A stretch of DNA of 64,000 nucleotides from Chersky-840 sp963810195 (GTDB taxonomy: Bacteria > Actinomycetota > Acidimicrobiia > Acidimicrobiales > UBA8190), in the NCBI GenBank assembly GCA_963810195.1, contig CAWEMO010000001.1:558001-622000 (forward strand), read 5' to 3'. Position 1 is the stretch's first letter. The number at the start of each line of letters is the position of its first letter. Shown here one piece after another: positions 25,066-32,743 of this stretch. The position numbers were made by a program, and so were the translations under genes. A model generated the notes under the pieces. It was not told the origin of the DNA. It worked only from the letters and a program-made list of their open reading frames with translations, and did not search any database.

Positions 25066-26339
25066 GCAAGGCCAACTTCGAATTCCTCGACGCCCTGGGC
25101 CAGATCGCGCGCGACAAGGGGATCTCGGTCGAGACACTCCTCGACGCGCTGGCCAACGCGCTCGTCGCCGCGTACAAGCGTCGTCCGGGAGCCGCCGAGG
25201 AGGCCGTGGTCACCGTCGACCCCGAGTCCGGAGAGATCCGCGTCTACGGGCAGGAGCTCGACGAGGAGGGGAACGTCATCCGCGAATGGGACGACACCCC
25301 CGACGATTTCGGTCGGATCGCGGCGCAGACCGCCAAGCAGGTCATCCTGCAGCGCATCCGCGAGGCCGAGCGCGACCTCAAGTACGAGGAGTACGCCGGG
25401 CGCGAAGGCGACATCGTCACGGGCATCGTGCAGCAGACCGACAACCGCTACACCCTGCTCGACCTGGGAAAGGTCGAGGCTCTGCTGCCCCAGGCGGAGC
25501 AGGTGCCCTACGAGCGCTACGAGCACGGCGCCCGGTTGAAGGCGTACATCGTCGAGGTGCGCAAGACCACCAAGGGCCCCCAGATCGTCGTGAGCCGCAG
25601 CCATCCCGGTCTCGTCAAGCGCCTGTTCGAACTCGAGGTGCCCGAGATCTCGTCGGGTGTGGTGGAGATCAGGGCGGCCGCCCGCGAGCCGGGCCATCGC
25701 ACCAAGATCGCCGTGTGGTCCAACGACCCCAACGTCGACCCGGTGGGCGCGTGCGTGGGCGCCAGGGGGTCGCGGGTCCGGATGGTGACCAACGAGTTGC
25801 GCGGGGAGCGCATCGACGTGGTCCCCTTCGCGGACGACCCCGTCGAATTCATCCAGGCCGCGCTCCAGCCGGCACGCGTGCGTGAGGTCCGGCTCGACGA
25901 CGAGACGGGGATCGCCACCGTGGTGGTGAGCGACTACCAGCTCTCGCTGGCCATCGGCAAAGAGGGGCAGAACGCCCGCCTCGCGGCGCGGCTCACCGGA
26001 TGGCGGATCGACATCAAGAGCGAGACGCAGCTCGCCGAGGAGGAGGCCGGCTACGGCGAGGAGTGGGCCGAAGGCGAGTGGGTCGAGAACGAGGCCGGGG
26101 AGATGGTGTGGCAGCCGGCCGAGGGTGGCGAGGCCGTGTCGGCGGCAGAGTGGTCGCGCGTCGCGTCGGGCGAGGTGCCGGAGAAGCCCGCCGCACCGGC
26201 CGGTGAGGCCGGTGCCCCCGAGGTCGCGGAGGCCGGTGCCCCCGAGGTGGCGGAGGCCGGTGCCCCCGAGGTGGCGGAGCAGAAGCCCGACGAAGCGGCT
26301 GACGCCGACGGGTCGGGCGAGCCTGAGAGCACGGCATAG
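25062..26339 (+). CDS. nusA: transcription termination/antitermination factor NusA
   Basis: Binds RNA polymerase and nascent RNA to modulate pausing, termination and antitermination. The 425-residue protein has an N-terminal RNAP-binding domain (residues ~1-125), S1 domain (EGDIVTGIVQQTDNRYTLLDLG), then KH1 and KH2 (VGACVGARGSRVRMVTNEL, LAIGKEGQNARLAARLTGW). The acidic C-terminal extension ends in three copies of EAGAPEVA and lacks the E. coli-type AR repeats, as usual for Actinomycetota. It starts at ATG 25062, overlapping the rimP stop. Confidence 0.95.
   Translation: MSKANFEFLDALGQIARDKGISVETLLDALANALVAAYKRRPGAAEEAVVTVDPESGEIRVYGQELDEEGNVIREWDDTPDDFGRIAAQTAKQVILQRIREAERDLKYEEYAGREGDIVTGIVQQTDNRYTLLDLGKVEALLPQAEQVPYERYEHGARLKAYIVEVRKTTKGPQIVVSRSHPGLVKRLFELEVPEISSGVVEIRAAAREPGHRTKIAVWSNDPNVDPVGACVGARGSRVRMVTNELRGERIDVVPFADDPVEFIQAALQPARVREVRLDDETGIATVVVSDYQLSLAIGKEGQNARLAARLTGWRIDIKSETQLAEEEAGYGEEWAEGEWVENEAGEMVWQPAEGGEAVSAAEWSRVASGEVPEKPAAPAGEAGAPEVAEAGAPEVAEAGAPEVAEQKPDEAADADGSGEPESTA
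26205..26276 (+). repeat. three 24-bp tandem repeats in the 3' end of nusA
   Basis: Units 26205-26228, 26229-26252 and 26253-26276 differ at one base (GTCGCG versus GTGGCG) and encode EAGAPEVA three times in frame in the unstructured acidic tail. Confidence 0.9.
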
Positions 26340-26341
26340 GC

Positions 26342-26675
26342 CCCCGCCGCACCTGCGTGGGTTGCCGGCGGGCCGCCGCCCCGCGCGGAGTTGATCCGGG
26401 TGTCCCGGCGGGGAGACGGAGAGCTGGTCTTGGGGCCCGGGCCGGGGCGCGGTGCGTGGTTGTGCCGGGACTCGCCTGAGTGTCTCGACAGAGCACAGCA
26501 TCGCCAGGCCTTGGGGAGGGCGCTGCGTGCCGAGGTCGGGCCCGAGGCGGTCGAACGCCTCCGTAAGCTGGTGAGAAGCAGCGCGCCGTCCGGCGAAGGC
26601 GGTGCCCATGTGTGCGAGGATGGTGGGTCGGGCCGGTTACCCGGCTCGCCCCCGAACGAACAAGAAGGACCGTAG
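26342..26675 (+). CDS. rnpM: YlxR/RnpM-family RNA-binding protein (frame break, no evident start codon)
   Basis: The small protein normally encoded between nusA and infB; in Bacillus it binds RNase P RNA. The hallmark N-terminal RRTCVGCRRAAA is readable from 26342 in one frame. The rest, ELIRVSRRGDGELVLGPGPGRGAWLCRDSPECLDRA and so on, is in another, giving a one-base break around 26370-26385 in a GCC/CCCC run. No ATG, GTG or TTG lies between the upstream in-frame stop (26324-26326) and the CVGC motif. A second indel near the CCCCC run at 26341 may hide the start. It is probably functional in the real genome. The stop overlaps the infB Shine-Dalgarno. Confidence 0.75.
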
Positions 26676-26681
26676 GAGCCC

Positions 26682-29479
26682 TTGCCGAAGAAGATCACGC
26701 GTCTACGAGCTGGCCCGTGAGCTCGGCCTGACCAACAAGGAGGCTCTCGACCTCTGCGTGTCGTTGGGCATCGGGGTCAAGAGCCACTCGTCCTCGATCG
26801 AGGACGCCCAGGCCGACCGCGTCCGGCGGAAGGCCGACAGCGAGGGCCTCCGTCGCGCCGTGCAGCCCGAGGAGCCGGCCGAGCAGAAGCCGGCCCGGGC
26901 CGCCGCACCAAGAGCGGGACGCGTCCCCGAGGACAAGGTCGCGGGCTCCGCCACGCCTGCTCCCGGTGCGCCCGCAACCCCCTCCCCGACGTCGACAGGT
27001 CCCGCGTCCCCGGCCCCGGCTTCGCCGCCGCCAGTGGCGCCGACCCCCGACCGGCAACGGCTCGTGACCAGTCGTCCCGCCAGCGAAGTCTCGGTTCCGC
27101 CCCCGCCCGCCCCGCGCCCCGCGCCGGCGCCGGCGGCGCGCCCCGCGCCCCCGCCCGCGGCGCGCCCGACGCCTCCCGCCCCGCGGCCCGCACCGCCCGC
27201 GGTGGCCGCCTCGGCCGCTGCCGCCCCGCCTGACCTCGGGGCGCAGCCTCGGCCCGCTCCCGGTACCCCGCCTCCCGCCCGCGTGCGTCCGCCCATGAGC
27301 TCGTCGGGCCGACCCATCCCGCCACCGCCCGGTCCTCCGCGTCGCCAACTCCGGACGCCCCATCCCGCCGCCGCCGGGTCGGCGCCCGCCCGCGGGCGGG
27401 CCGCGTCCGGGCGGGGGTTCGGGTGCCGGTGGGCGGCCGGGGATGGGGGGATCGCGCCCCGGTGGCGGTCCCCCTGGCCGCGGTGGCCCCGGTGGCGGTG
27501 GCGGCTTCGGCGGGCGCCCCGGTGGCGGTGGCGGCTTCGGCGGGCGCCCCGGCGGCGGGCCTCCTCCTCCCGGGTTGCGCGGTGGGCCCGGTGGGCGCGG
27601 ACGCCCACCCCAGCGCCGTCCCCGTCGGCGCCGTCGGAACCTCGAGGAGCTCGAGCCGACGCAGCTCACGACCTACACGCCCTCGAACGCCCCGGTGCCG
27701 GACTTCGAGGTGATCGTGGAGCGCGGCTCGACGCCGCGTGAGCTCGGGCCCAAGCTCAACCGGTCGGCCGGGGACGTGATCCGGTTCCTCTTCCTCCAAG
27801 GTGAGGTCGTCACTGCCGCCCAGTCGCTGAGCGACGACATGATCGAGCTGTTCGCCGCCGAGATCGGGGCCCAGATCCGCCTCGTCGACCGGGGCGAGGA
27901 GCAGGAGGCCGAGCTCCAGGCAAAATACTTCGAAGAGGAAGAGGAAGAGCGCGAGGAGGACCTGCGCCCGCGCCCGCCCGTCGTGACCGTCATGGGTCAC
28001 GTGGACCACGGCAAGACGCTCCTGCTCGACCGCATCCGCCACGCCAACGTCGTGGCCGGGGAAGCAGGCGGGATCACCCAGCACATCGGCGCCTACCAGA
28101 CCGAGGCGGGCGGCAACAGGATCACCTTCATCGACACCCCGGGCCACCAGGCCTTCACCGCCATGCGCGCCCGCGGAGCAGAGGTGACCGACATCGTGGT
28201 CCTCGTGGTGGCCGCCGACGACGGCGTCATGCCTCAGACCGTGGAGGCCATCGACCACGCCAAGGCGGCGGGGGTCCCCATCGTCGTCGCCCTGAACAAG
28301 ATCGACCGCGGTGATGCCAACGTGGACCGGGTGCTCCAACAGCTTTCCGAACAGGGCCTCACCCCTGAGGCGTGGGGTGGGGACACGATCGTGGTCCAGG
28401 TCTCGGCCCTGCAGAACCAGGGTATCGACGAGCTCCTCGAGCAGCTGGCCGTGGTGGCGGAGATCGCCGAGCTCGAGGCCAGTCCCGAAGCGCGGGCACG
28501 CGGCGTCGTGCTCGAGGCGAACCTGGAGTCGGGCCGCGGCCCGGTGGCGACGGTGATCGTCCAGAGCGGGACGCTCAGGGTGGGGGACTCGGTCGTGGCC
28601 GGCGCGGCATGGGGCAAGGTGAAGGCGCTGATCGACGACCGGGGCGAGCAGGTGAAAGAGGCCCCACCGTCGACGCCGGTGCAGGTCCTCGGCTTCTCCG
28701 AGCCGCCCGCAGCGGGCGACGAGTTCCGTGTCACCTCGGACCAGACGACGGCCCGGACCATCGGAGAGACGCGCGAGCACCGGTACCGCGTCGCGGGCCA
28801 CGCACCGTCGCCCACGGCCCCCGGGGCCAAGCTCGAGGACCTGTTCGAGCAGATCCAGCGGGGCGAGGCCGCCACCCTCAATTTGATCCTCAAGAGCGAT
28901 GTGCAGGGAACCCTGGAGGCCATCACAGACAGTCTGCGCAAGCTCGAGCGACCCGACGTCAAGCTCAGCTTCGTGCACCGCGGAGTGGGCGGGATCACCG
29001 AGTACGACGTGCAGCTGGCGGTGGCGTCGAACGCCACCATCATCGGCTTCAACGTCCGACCCGACCGCCGGGCGCGGGAGATGGCCGTCGAGCGCGGCGT
29101 GGGCATCCGCACCTACGAGGTCATCTACAAGCTCCTCGAAGACATCGAAGCGGCCATGGTGGGCATGCTCGCCCCCGAATTCGAGGAGGTCGTCACCGGG
29201 GAGGCCGAGGTGCGCGAGGTGTTCCGTGTCCCGCGGGTGGGTGCCGTGGCGGGCTGCTACGTCCGTGACGGCGTGATCACCCGAGGATCGAAGGTCCGCT
29301 TCCTGCGTGAAGGTGTCGTGATCTGGAAGGGCACCATCAACTCGCTGCGTCGTTTCAAGGACGACGTGCGCGAGGTGCAGTCCGGTTTCGAGTGCGGCAT
29401 CGGGCTGTCGGACTTCCAGGACCTCCACGCCGGCGACATCATCGAGACCTTCGAGGAACGCGAGATCCCCCGGACCTGA
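26682..29479 (+). CDS. infB: translation initiation factor IF-2 (two frame breaks)
   Basis: GTPase placing initiator tRNA on the ribosome. The TTG start at 26682 follows AGGAG and opens LPKKI. One extra base near 26694-26699 shifts the frame into RVYELARELGLTNKEALDLC, the IF2-N domain. A second break around 27330-27420, in the Pro/Gly-rich linker, leads to the frame used to the end. The total length is 3n+2, fitting two insertions. After the low-complexity linker come a second IF2-N-like helix bundle, the G domain (GHVDHGKT, DTPGHQAF, NKID) and the domains binding fMet-tRNA. About 931 residues when repaired. A 30-bp repeat pair encodes GGGGGFGGRP units in the linker. Confidence 0.9.
27491..27550 (+). 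repeat. two exact 30-bp repeats in the infB glycine-rich linker
   Basis: Units 27491-27520 and 27521-27550 are identical and encode a Gly-rich decapeptide in frame. They lie within the flexible linker before the G domain, close to the second infB frame break. Confidence 0.85.
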
Positions 29480-29617
29480 GCCCGCCCGGGCCGGCCCGTG
29501 CACCGGGTGCCCGGCTGCGGCTCGTTGGCGCGGCGGCGGCCACTGCCGGGTGCGCCCCCCGGATGAAGCGGTATTCCACGGAGGCGCTCGAGCGGTGCGC
29601 ACAGAGGAGGTGTGGCC

Positions 29618-30098
29618 ATGCCCGGACGCCGGGCGCGAGAAGAGGTCCCCCGCGGCCTACCCGCGCACCGCACGGGTCAACGAGGTCCTGCGCGAGGTGG
29701 TCGCCGAGGCGCTCGAACGGATGGCCGACACCGACGACCGGCTGCGCCTTCTGACCGTCACGGCCGTCGACATCACACCCGACTTGTCACGCGCCACGGT
29801 GTATCTCAGCTCGCTTCCTTCCCCGGCGCTCGAGGCGCTCGTCGAGCAGAGGGTGTCGATCCAGAGGGTCATCGGCCGCCAGGTGCGGATGAAGCGCACC
29901 CCGCTTCTGGAGTTCGAGCCCGATCCTGCTGTGGCCCACGGGCTGCGCGTCGAGGAGATCCTGCGCAATCTCCAGGCTGCCCCGGAGGATGGTGGTGACC
30001 CGGAGGACGTTGGTGCCGCCGAGGGTGGTTCCGCCGAGGGTGACGGTGCCCCGGAGGGTGACGGTGCCCCGGAGGGTGACGGTGCCCCCGCAGGGTAG
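29618..30098 (+). CDS. rbfA: ribosome-binding factor A (probable frame break near 29630)
   Basis: A KH-like cold-shock factor for 30S maturation. The conserved body YPRTARVNEVLREVVAEALERM... with ATVYLSSLP and RMKRTPLLEFEPDPAVAHGLRVEEIL is in one frame. The only start with a good Shine-Dalgarno (GGAGG, 7 nt before ATG 29618) is in another frame, reading MPGRR. One extra base near 29630 would join them as MPGRRREKRSPAAYPRT. The alternative is GTG 29610 in the body frame, but it overlaps the Shine-Dalgarno. The C-terminal tail is acidic with three GDGAPE-type repeats that overlap the truB start. Confidence 0.82.
30036..30089 (+). repeat. three 18-bp tandem repeats spanning the rbfA/truB junction
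   Basis: Units 30036-30053, 30054-30071 and 30072-30089 (the last differs by one base). In the rbfA frame they encode EGDGAP repeats. In the truB frame each unit carries GAGGG, then GTGACGGTG, so a Shine-Dalgarno-like element and GTG start codons occur in every copy. The array therefore multiplies the truB initiation site. Confidence 0.85.
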
Positions 30099-30993
30099 CG
30101 GGCCCGGTGCCCGAGACACCGTCGGCATGGTGGTGGTGGATAAGGAGGCCGGGTGGACCTCCCACGACGCCGTCGCCCGGTGCCGGCGGATCTTCTCGCA
30201 GCGACGCGTGGGCCATGCCGGGACCCTCGATCCCGACGCCACCGGCGTGCTGCTCGTCGGCCTGGGCCGGTTCACGCGCATGCTGCGCTTTCTCACCGGC
30301 CTTCCCAAGTCCTACGAGGGCGAGGTGGTGCTCGGTCGCGCCACGAGCACCCTCGACGCGTCGGGAATCGTCACCGCGACATCGGACATGTCCGGTGTCA
30401 CCCTCACCGACGTGCGAAGGGCCGCCGCCATGCTCACGGGAGTCGTGGAGCAGGTCCCGCCGATGGTCTCGGCGCGCAAGGTCGGCGGACGCCGGCTCCA
30501 CGAGCTGGCCCGGGCCGGCATCGAGGTCGAACGGGCGCCCCGCCCCGTCACCGTCACGCGTTTCGACGTAGACCCGGCCCCCGACGGCGAACCCGGGGTG
30601 TTCCGCATAGGGGTGGACTGCTCGACCGGCACCTACGTCCGGGTGCTGGCGGCAGATCTGGGAGAGGCGCTCGGCGGAGGCGCGCACCTGCGGGGGCTGC
30701 GCCGCACGCGGGTGGGATCGTTCGGACTCGACGAGGCCCACACCCTCGGTGTGCTCGGCGATGCGCACGTGCTCGCCCCCGCCCAGGCGTTGCGAGACCT
30801 GCCGCAGATCGAGCTCGACGCGGAGATGGCGCGCTCGGTGTCGCACGGGCTGGCACTCGACAGGGTGTCGGTGGGTGCCACCGGGGACGGGCCCTGGGCC
30901 CTACTGGACGGGCACGGCGACCTCCTCGCGGTCTACGAAGGGACCGGCACGGATCGCATGGTGGCGGTGTGCGTGCTGGCCGGGAGCGGGTGA
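30082..30993 (+). CDS. truB: tRNA pseudouridine(55) synthase
   Basis: Makes pseudouridine 55 in the T-loop of tRNAs. Motifs: GMVVVDKEAGWTSHDAV, the catalytic aspartate in VGHAGTLDPDATGVL, KSYEGEVVLG, and CSTGTYVRVLAADLG. I take GTG 30082, which has GGAGGG five bases upstream; it overlaps rbfA by 17 nt. In-frame GTGs in earlier repeat copies (for example 30076) are alternatives. About 303 residues, with a C-terminal PUA-like segment. The rbfA-truB-ribF order is standard. Confidence 0.93.
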   Translation: MPPQGSGPGARDTVGMVVVDKEAGWTSHDAVARCRRIFSQRRVGHAGTLDPDATGVLLVGLGRFTRMLRFLTGLPKSYEGEVVLGRATSTLDASGIVTATSDMSGVTLTDVRRAAAMLTGVVEQVPPMVSARKVGGRRLHELARAGIEVERAPRPVTVTRFDVDPAPDGEPGVFRIGVDCSTGTYVRVLAADLGEALGGGAHLRGLRRTRVGSFGLDEAHTLGVLGDAHVLAPAQALRDLPQIELDAEMARSVSHGLALDRVSVGATGDGPWALLDGHGDLLAVYEGTGTDRMVAVCVLAGSG

Positions 30994-31066
30994 TACGGGT
31001 CGCGAGGCACGAGCGTCGGGGTCGGGCACCAAGGACTCGACCCACAGATCCACGGACAGGCACGGG

Positions 31067-31072
31067 TAACCT
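31067..31072 (+). promoter_or_regulatory. leaderless-type -10 of ribF
   Basis: TAACCT ends 7 nt before GTG 31080, with no Shine-Dalgarno. It lies in the 86-nt gap after truB, implying that ribF can be transcribed on its own. Confidence 0.5.
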
Positions 31073-31079
31073 CGTCGCC

Positions 31080-32042
31080 GTGGAGGTTGTCGACGGCCCC
31101 GAGCACTGCACGCCGCCCGCCGGCGGCTCCGCCGTCACCATCGGCGCCTACGACGGTGTCCACCTCGGTCACCGTCATCTGCTGCGTGAGTTGCGGCGGC
31201 AAGCCGATGCGCGCCGACTGGCCAGCGTCGTGGTGACGTTCGACCGTCACCCCGCGACCGTGGTCCGGCCCCAGTCGGCGCCCGCCATCCTCACCGATCG
31301 CGACCAGAAGCTCGAGCTCCTGGCGTCCGCCGGCATCGACCTCACGTTGGTGGTGCCCTTCGACGAGGCCCGTGCCAACGAGACGGCCGAGGAGTTCGTG
31401 CGCGAGGTCCTCGTCGGTGCGCTCGATGCCCGCGTGGTGGTGGTGGGGGAGGACTTCCACTTCGGACACCGGCGTGCCGGCAACGTGGCGCTGCTCACCG
31501 AGATGGGCGCACAGCACGGATTCGACGTGCTCGGCCTCTCCCTGGAGGAGGATTCGTCGGAGGAGGTCGTGTCGTCGACCCGCATCCGTCAGCTGCTCGC
31601 GTCGGGAGACGTCGCCGCCGCCGCGGGACTGCTGGGCCGCCCGCACCAGGTCCGGGGGGTGGTGGTGCACGGGGATGGCCGGGGCGCCACTGAGCTCGGG
31701 TTCCCGACGGCCAACATCGCGGTCCCCGAAGGCGTGGCCATGCCGGGCGAGGGGATCTACGCCTGCTGGTACGAGCGGCCCGACGGGTCGGTCCACGCCG
31801 CCGCCGCGTCCCTGGGACGCCGTCCGACGTTCCACGCGTCGGCCGAGGCCCCGGTGCTCGAGGTGTTCCTCCTGGACTTCAGCGGTGACCTCTACGGCGA
31901 ATCGGCTCGGGTGTCGTTCGTCGCCCACCTGCGCGACGATCGCCACTTCGACTCCACCGACGCGCTCGTCAGGCAGATGACCGACGACGTGGCCGCGGCT
32001 CGCGCCGCGCTGGGACTCGTCCCGGACCGACCGTCGTCCTGA
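31080..32042 (+). CDS. ribF: bifunctional riboflavin kinase / FAD synthetase
   Basis: Makes FMN and FAD. In the 320-residue protein the N-terminal FMN adenylyltransferase domain has AVTIGAYDGVHLGHRHLL, VTFDRHP, VVGEDFHFGHRRAG and SSTRIRQLL. The C-terminal flavokinase domain has VVVHGDGRGATELGFPTANI and EVFLLDFSGDLYG, with R.RFD-like FVAHLRDDRHFDS. The start is GTG 31080. The full length and both sets of motifs are present. Confidence 0.95.
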   Translation: MEVVDGPEHCTPPAGGSAVTIGAYDGVHLGHRHLLRELRRQADARRLASVVVTFDRHPATVVRPQSAPAILTDRDQKLELLASAGIDLTLVVPFDEARANETAEEFVREVLVGALDARVVVVGEDFHFGHRRAGNVALLTEMGAQHGFDVLGLSLEEDSSEEVVSSTRIRQLLASGDVAAAAGLLGRPHQVRGVVVHGDGRGATELGFPTANIAVPEGVAMPGEGIYACWYERPDGSVHAAAASLGRRPTFHASAEAPVLEVFLLDFSGDLYGESARVSFVAHLRDDRHFDSTDALVRQMTDDVAAARAALGLVPDRPSS

Positions 32043-32119
32043 GGGAGCCGACCTGGGCTTCCCCGTCCGGGGTGGGTGACCGCCGGGGTCGACCGTGGGC
32101 CTCCGGGGATCGGCCCTGC

Positions 32120-32125
32120 TAGAGT
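32120..32125 (+). promoter_or_regulatory. candidate rpsO -10
   Basis: TAGAGT lies about 100 nt before rpsO. No good -35 is visible. The leader that would result has no clear Shine-Dalgarno before ATG 32226, only a C-run. Confidence 0.3.
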
Positions 32126-32225
32126 CTGTCCCCAGCCGGGACGCCGTCCCGGTCGGATCCGGGCCGGGGCGGACGAGGCTTCGCCCGACCGTCTCCGAGC
32201 ATCTCCGAGGTCGTTCCCCCCCAAC

Positions 32226-32483
32226 ATGGCCGAAAAGTCCGCGACGATCGCCGAACACCGCCTGCACGAGACCGACACGGGCTCGCCCGAGGTGCAGATC
32301 GCGCTCCTGAGCGAGCGCATCGCACTTCTGACCGAGCACCTGAAGGTCCACAAGGGCGACCATCACACCCGGCGGGGCCTGATGAAGATCATCGGCCGGC
32401 GGCGCAGGCTCCTGGACTACGTGCGGGACAACGACGTCGAGCGTTACCGGTCGATCATCGGCCGGCTCGGAATCCGCCGTTAA
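32226..32483 (+). CDS. rpsO: 30S ribosomal protein S15
   Basis: An 85-residue protein matching S15 along its length: HRLHETDTGSPEVQIALLSERIALLTEHLKVHKGDHHTRRGLMKIIGRRRRLLDYV in consecutive blocks. It binds 16S rRNA helix 22 early in 30S assembly. The start is ATG 32226. It is followed after 260 nt by pnp, the conserved pair whose joint mRNA is a known control point in other bacteria. Confidence 0.97.
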   Translation: MAEKSATIAEHRLHETDTGSPEVQIALLSERIALLTEHLKVHKGDHHTRRGLMKIIGRRRRLLDYVRDNDVERYRSIIGRLGIRR

Positions 32484-32743
32484 GCAGCCGGCCCCCGGGA
32501 CGGCCGACCGGCCGTAGCGGGAGCCACCCTCGGGTGGGAAGTCCCGCCCGGGCAGAGGGCGGGGAAACCGCCCGACAGACCGAAGGGCACCTGGCCGGAG
32601 GCCAGCTGCCAGTCGCCGGTCACCTGCGCCGTGTTGCGCCTACGCCGATCACTTCGATCGGGTCGGGAGGCGAGCGACGTGCGGGAGGTGGTCGACCACT
32701 GGGAACTGGCCTGGCGTGGTGTCCTCGAGAAATGAGGAGACCA
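32484..32743 (+). promoter_or_regulatory. structured rpsO-pnp intergenic leader
   Basis: The 260-nt gap holds a run of stems: CCACCC/GGGTGG (32524-32537), CCCGCCC/GGGCGGG (32543-32563) and CTGGCC/GGCCAG (32591-32605). The second can be replaced by GGGCGG/CCGCCC (32557-32573), so two mutually exclusive hairpins share 32557-32562. A 12-bp palindrome GTGGTCGACCAC follows near 32690. It does not match any riboswitch class I can recall. It may be a PNPase autoregulatory or RNase-cleavage leader. Confidence 0.4.

Noticed and set aside
32484..32743. Cobalamin, SAM or other known riboswitch in the rpsO-pnp gap
   Set aside because: None of the signature boxes (for example the B12 box) could be found; only stacked GC hairpins are visible.
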